DNA of 7,961 nucleotides from Bacillota bacterium (lineage in GTDB: Bacteria; Bacillota; Clostridia; Peptostreptococcales; Anaerovoracaceae): NCBI GenBank assembly GCA_017515765.1, contig JAFWFF010000045.1, positions 1 through 7,961 on the forward strand, in the 5' to 3' direction. The notes under the pieces are model-generated. The model was not told the origin of the DNA. It saw nothing but the letters and a program-made list of their open reading frames with translations, and did no database searches. Position numbers and translations under genes: made by a program. Shown here in pieces: positions 6,512 to 7,961 of this stretch. Position 1 is the first letter of the stretch. The number at the start of each line of letters is the position of its first letter.

Positions 6512-6554
6512 TCCGCGAGGCGTCACGGCGAAATGCCGGCCGAGCGGATTTTTT
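6512..6554 (+). terminator. intrinsic terminator after the XRE gene
   Basis: Outer stem TCCGC (6512-6516) pairs with GCGGA (6544-6548), then GGC (6519-6521) with GCC (6539-6541), then CGGC (6526-6529) with GCCG (6535-6538) closing a GAAAT loop. A run of six Ts (6549-6554) follows the stem directly. The outer and middle stems are separated by facing GA dinucleotides (6517-6518 and 6542-6543), a possible tandem G-A pair. It lies 12 bases past the stop codon and 45 bases before the LytTR start. Confidence 0.85.
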
Positions 6555-6599
6555 ATTTGGGAAAATGGTTTTGTCAGAGCAAAAGGAGGTTATCGTTTT

Positions 6600-7034
6600 A
6601 TGAGTACAGAAGCTTTTTTAGCGGTCAGAAACCGCAGCATCGTGACCAGAGTCCCATTGAAAAACATACTCTATGTGATGCGGAGCAGAAGAAAGCTTTT
6701 TGTCATCTGTGAAGAAGCCAGCTACGAATACTATGAGAACATCGACAACATTGCGCCGCTTTTCGGAGAAGGGTTCTTCCGGGTGAATGACGGATGCTTC
6801 GTAAATCTCTCGCTGATCGACAAAGTGGAGGGCGAGACTGTTATCTTCAGGAACAAAGAGCGGCTTATGCTGAGCAGGGAGGCTGCGGTGAGATGCAAGC
6901 AGAGGTTCTACGTCTTTCTGAAGACCGGTGAGCGGTTCATCGCGGCTGAAGCGCTTGAGAGAGCGTGGGAGAAAAAGCGGCCGGGCGTCAAGAATGTCCT
7001 TGATAATCCGTTCGATAATCAATATAATCTATAA
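6600..7034 (+). CDS. stand-alone LytTR DNA-binding domain protein
   Basis: A 144-residue protein in which residues 5 to about 108 match the LytTR DNA-binding fold: RVPLKNILYVMRSRRKLFVICE (17-38), YEYYENI (42-48), GEGFFRVNDGCFVNLSLIDKVEGETVIFRN (56-85) and the terminal KERLMLSREAAVRCKQRFYVF (86-106). There is no response-regulator receiver domain and no membrane segment, so activation cannot be by the usual histidine-kinase route. The tail 108-144 is charged, then Asn-rich. ATG 6600 is preferred over the longer frame from 6471 because AAAGGAGGT (6582-6590) lies nine bases upstream and the extension would overlap the XRE gene and translate the terminator. No clear own promoter is visible in the 45 bases after the terminator, so expression may depend on read-through. 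It lies between the XRE gene and mscL; its targets are unknown. Confidence 0.9.
   Translation: MSTEAFLAVRNRSIVTRVPLKNILYVMRSRRKLFVICEEASYEYYENIDNIAPLFGEGFFRVNDGCFVNLSLIDKVEGETVIFRNKERLMLSREAAVRCKQRFYVFLKTGERFIAAEALERAWEKKRPGVKNVLDNPFDNQYNL
7000..7028 (+). promoter_or_regulatory. putative mscL promoter inside the end of the LytTR gene
   Basis: TTGATA (7000-7005, one mismatch) and a perfect TATAAT (7023-7028) are exactly 17 bases apart. They lie in the last twelve codons of the LytTR gene. The predicted start is near 7035, just past that gene's TAA, giving mscL a leader of about 36 bases. GATAATC occurs twice in the region (7002-7008 and 7014-7020). Confidence 0.7.
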
Positions 7035-7070
7035 AGAAATCACTCTTAACCGGAAGGAGAAACCGCAATT

Positions 7071-7457
7071 ATGAAGAGCTTTATGAAAGAGTTTAAGGAA
7101 TTCATCGCCAAGGGCAATGTAATGTCAATGGCTGTCGGCATAATCATAGGCGGAGCTTTCACTGCGATCGTGAATTCTTTGGTCGCCGACATCATCACGC
7201 CTATCCTGGGAATGATCCTCGGAGGCACCGACTTCGCAGGCCTCAGCGTGACCGTCGGAAGCGCTGTCCTGACCTACGGAAACTTCATCCAGGCCATAAT
7301 CACGTTCTTTATGACCGCGCTCACGATCTTCATCATCATGAAGCAGTTCAACAAGATGAAGAAGAAGGAAGAGGAAGAAGCTCCTCCCGCACCGGATCCG
7401 GAGCCTTCCGAAGAGGTAAAGCTGCTTACCGAGATCAGGGACTCCCTGAGGAAATAA
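7071..7457 (+). CDS. mscL: large-conductance mechanosensitive channel MscL
   Basis: A 128-residue channel subunit that forms a homopentamer in the cytoplasmic membrane and opens under membrane tension, releasing solutes during hypo-osmotic shock. The order is typical: an N-terminal amphipathic helix MKSFMKEFKEFIAK (1-14), the pore-lining helix GNVMSMAVGIIIGGAFTAIVNSLVADIITPILG (15-47), a short periplasmic loop, the second helix about 71-91, a basic stretch KQFNKMKKK (91-99), a Glu/Pro-rich linker (100-115) and the C-terminal helix LLTEIRDSLRK (118-128). The length is at the short end of the normal range. AAGGAG (7054-7059) lies 11 bases before the ATG, slightly far. A strong candidate promoter lies 43 bases upstream in the LytTR gene. 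No intrinsic terminator follows; the rimP promoter begins 17 bases later. Confidence 0.97.
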   Translation: MKSFMKEFKEFIAKGNVMSMAVGIIIGGAFTAIVNSLVADIITPILGMILGGTDFAGLSVTVGSAVLTYGNFIQAIITFFMTALTIFIIMKQFNKMKKKEEEEAPPAPDPEPSEEVKLLTEIRDSLRK

Positions 7458-7473
7458 TGCCGAAAAGCTTGAT

Positions 7474-7502
7474 TTGACAGGCCGCGCGGTATGTGTTATT
7501 AT
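7474..7502 (+). promoter_or_regulatory. strong putative rimP operon promoter
   Basis: A perfect TTGACA (7474-7479), a 17-base spacer and TATTAT (7497-7502), which also carries the upstream TGn of an extended -10 (7494-7496). The predicted start is near 7509, giving a leader of about 63 bases before the rimP ATG. It is the best -35 box in the window, as expected for a translation/transcription operon. The spacer holds the GC-rich palindrome CCGCGCGG (7482-7489). Confidence 0.82.
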
Positions 7503-7526
7503 CATTAAGGTATGATATTGCTTTTG

Positions 7527-7554
7527 TTGAAGAGTGGGGAGACCCGCTCTTCAA
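7527..7554 (+). promoter_or_regulatory. rimP leader hairpin with GAGA tetraloop
   Basis: Twelve consecutive pairs (one U-G wobble) form between TTGAAGAGTGGG (7527-7538) and CCCGCTCTTCAA (7543-7554), closed by GAGA, a GNRA-type tetraloop. It lies within the predicted leader, seven bases before the AGGGG ribosome binding site (7562-7566). Only four Ts (7556-7559) follow, so it could be a weak attenuator, an RNA stability element or a protein-binding site. The structure is direct from sequence; the role is inferred. Confidence 0.7.
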
Positions 7555-7571
7555 GTTTTGTAGGGGAATAT

Positions 7572-7961
7572 ATGGCAAAGAGCAGGATCATTGACACTGT
7601 GCGGGAGATGCTTTCCGGATATCTCCCCGAAGAGGGACTGTCCCTGTACGACTGCGAATTCCGCAAGGAAGGGCAGGACTACTATCTCCGGGTCTTCATT
7701 GACAGGGAAGACGGGGGATATATAGGCACCGACGACTGCGAGAAGGTGAGCAGATATCTCTCGGACAGGCTCGACGAGGCGGACCCGATAGAGCAGAACT
7801 ACTATCTGGAGGTCAGCTCGCCCGGGCTTGACAGGGAGCTCAGGACGCCCGAGCATTTCGCGAGATACATGGGGAGCCTTGTGGACGTAAGGCTCCATAA
7901 GGCGGCCGGCGGCAGCAAAGAACACACCGGCGTCCTCATCGCCCATGACGAGAGCGGCACC
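7572..7961 (+). CDS. rimP: ribosome maturation factor RimP (3' partial)
   Basis: The frame is open from ATG 7572 to the window end, giving 130 residues of a protein usually about 150 long. It begins MAKSRIIDTVREML, with an alpha/beta N-terminal domain containing LYDCEFRKEG...YYLRVFID (25-44) and DDCEKVSRYLSDRLD (54-68). The family signature YYLEVSSPGLDRELRTPEHFARYMG follows at 77-101, then the start of the Sm-like C-terminal domain (LVDVRLHKAAGG, 103-114). RimP binds the 30S subunit and aids its assembly. AGGGG lies five bases before the ATG. In Firmicutes this gene normally heads the rimP-nusA-ylxR-ylxQ-infB operon, so nusA is expected just beyond the window. The strong promoter and hairpin leader upstream fit that role. 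Confidence 0.95.
   Translation, partial: MAKSRIIDTVREMLSGYLPEEGLSLYDCEFRKEGQDYYLRVFIDREDGGYIGTDDCEKVSRYLSDRLDEADPIEQNYYLEVSSPGLDRELRTPEHFARYMGSLVDVRLHKAAGGSKEHTGVLIAHDESGT

Noticed and set aside
6471..6599. N-terminal extension of the LytTR protein
   Set aside because: It overlaps the end of the XRE gene and the terminator, and ATG 6600 has AAAGGAGGT at proper spacing.
7482..7489. CCGCGCGG palindrome after mscL as a possible terminator or operator
   Set aside because: It is short, with no T-run, and lies within the spacer of the rimP promoter; chance is the simplest explanation.

Overview
The window looks like a chromosomal segment of an anaerobic Firmicute of the class Clostridia. The evidence is strong AAGGAGG-type ribosome binding sites, sigma-A-like promoters, free use of ATA (Ile) and AGG/AGA (Arg) codons, and the gene families present. 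A Lachnospiraceae or Anaerovoracaceae-like genome would fit, but this is inference; base composition is by eye slightly above half G+C. Every gene found belongs to a recognisable family. I see no phage, transposase, CRISPR array, tRNA or rRNA.

Layout, left to right. Bases 1-1313 (+) hold the 3' two thirds or so of a Na/phosphate cotransporter fused to a PhoU-like tail. It overlaps by 8 bases a YwaF/TMEM164-like membrane protein (1306-1992, +). That gene collides tail to tail, with a 32-base coding overlap, with shikimate kinase aroK (1961-2500, -). aroK and shikimate dehydrogenase aroE (2624-3517, +) diverge from a 123-base intergenic region with a good promoter in each direction. The aroK -10 box lies only 6 bases from its ATG, which predicts a leaderless mRNA. 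Downstream of aroE, 27 bases away, is a two-gene ABC exporter: ATPase (3545-4261) and a 12-helix permease (4251-5885) whose two halves appear to be a duplication.

A 218-base spacer (5886-6103) then carries a terminator-like hairpin, a cluster of back-to-back dyads containing two near-identical 15-base hairpins with a compensated base pair, and a TATAAT box. It is followed by an XRE-type repressor (6104-6499), a clear intrinsic terminator, a stand-alone LytTR DNA-binding protein (6600-7034) and the mechanosensitive channel gene mscL (7071-7457). mscL has an excellent promoter buried in the last codons of the LytTR gene. The window closes with a strong extended -10 promoter, a 12-bp GAGA-tetraloop hairpin leader and the first 130 codons of rimP, the ribosome maturation gene that usually heads the nusA-infB operon.

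Functional themes: phosphate uptake and its PhoU-like regulation, chorismate pathway enzymes, an uncharacterised exporter, a small regulator pair beside an osmotic safety valve, and the start of a translation/transcription operon. The most interesting items are non-coding or architectural: the probable leaderless aroK, the covarying hairpin cluster at 5995-6056, the mscL promoter inside its neighbour, the rimP leader hairpin and the internally duplicated permease. I do not see convincing evidence for a wholly new multi-gene system.
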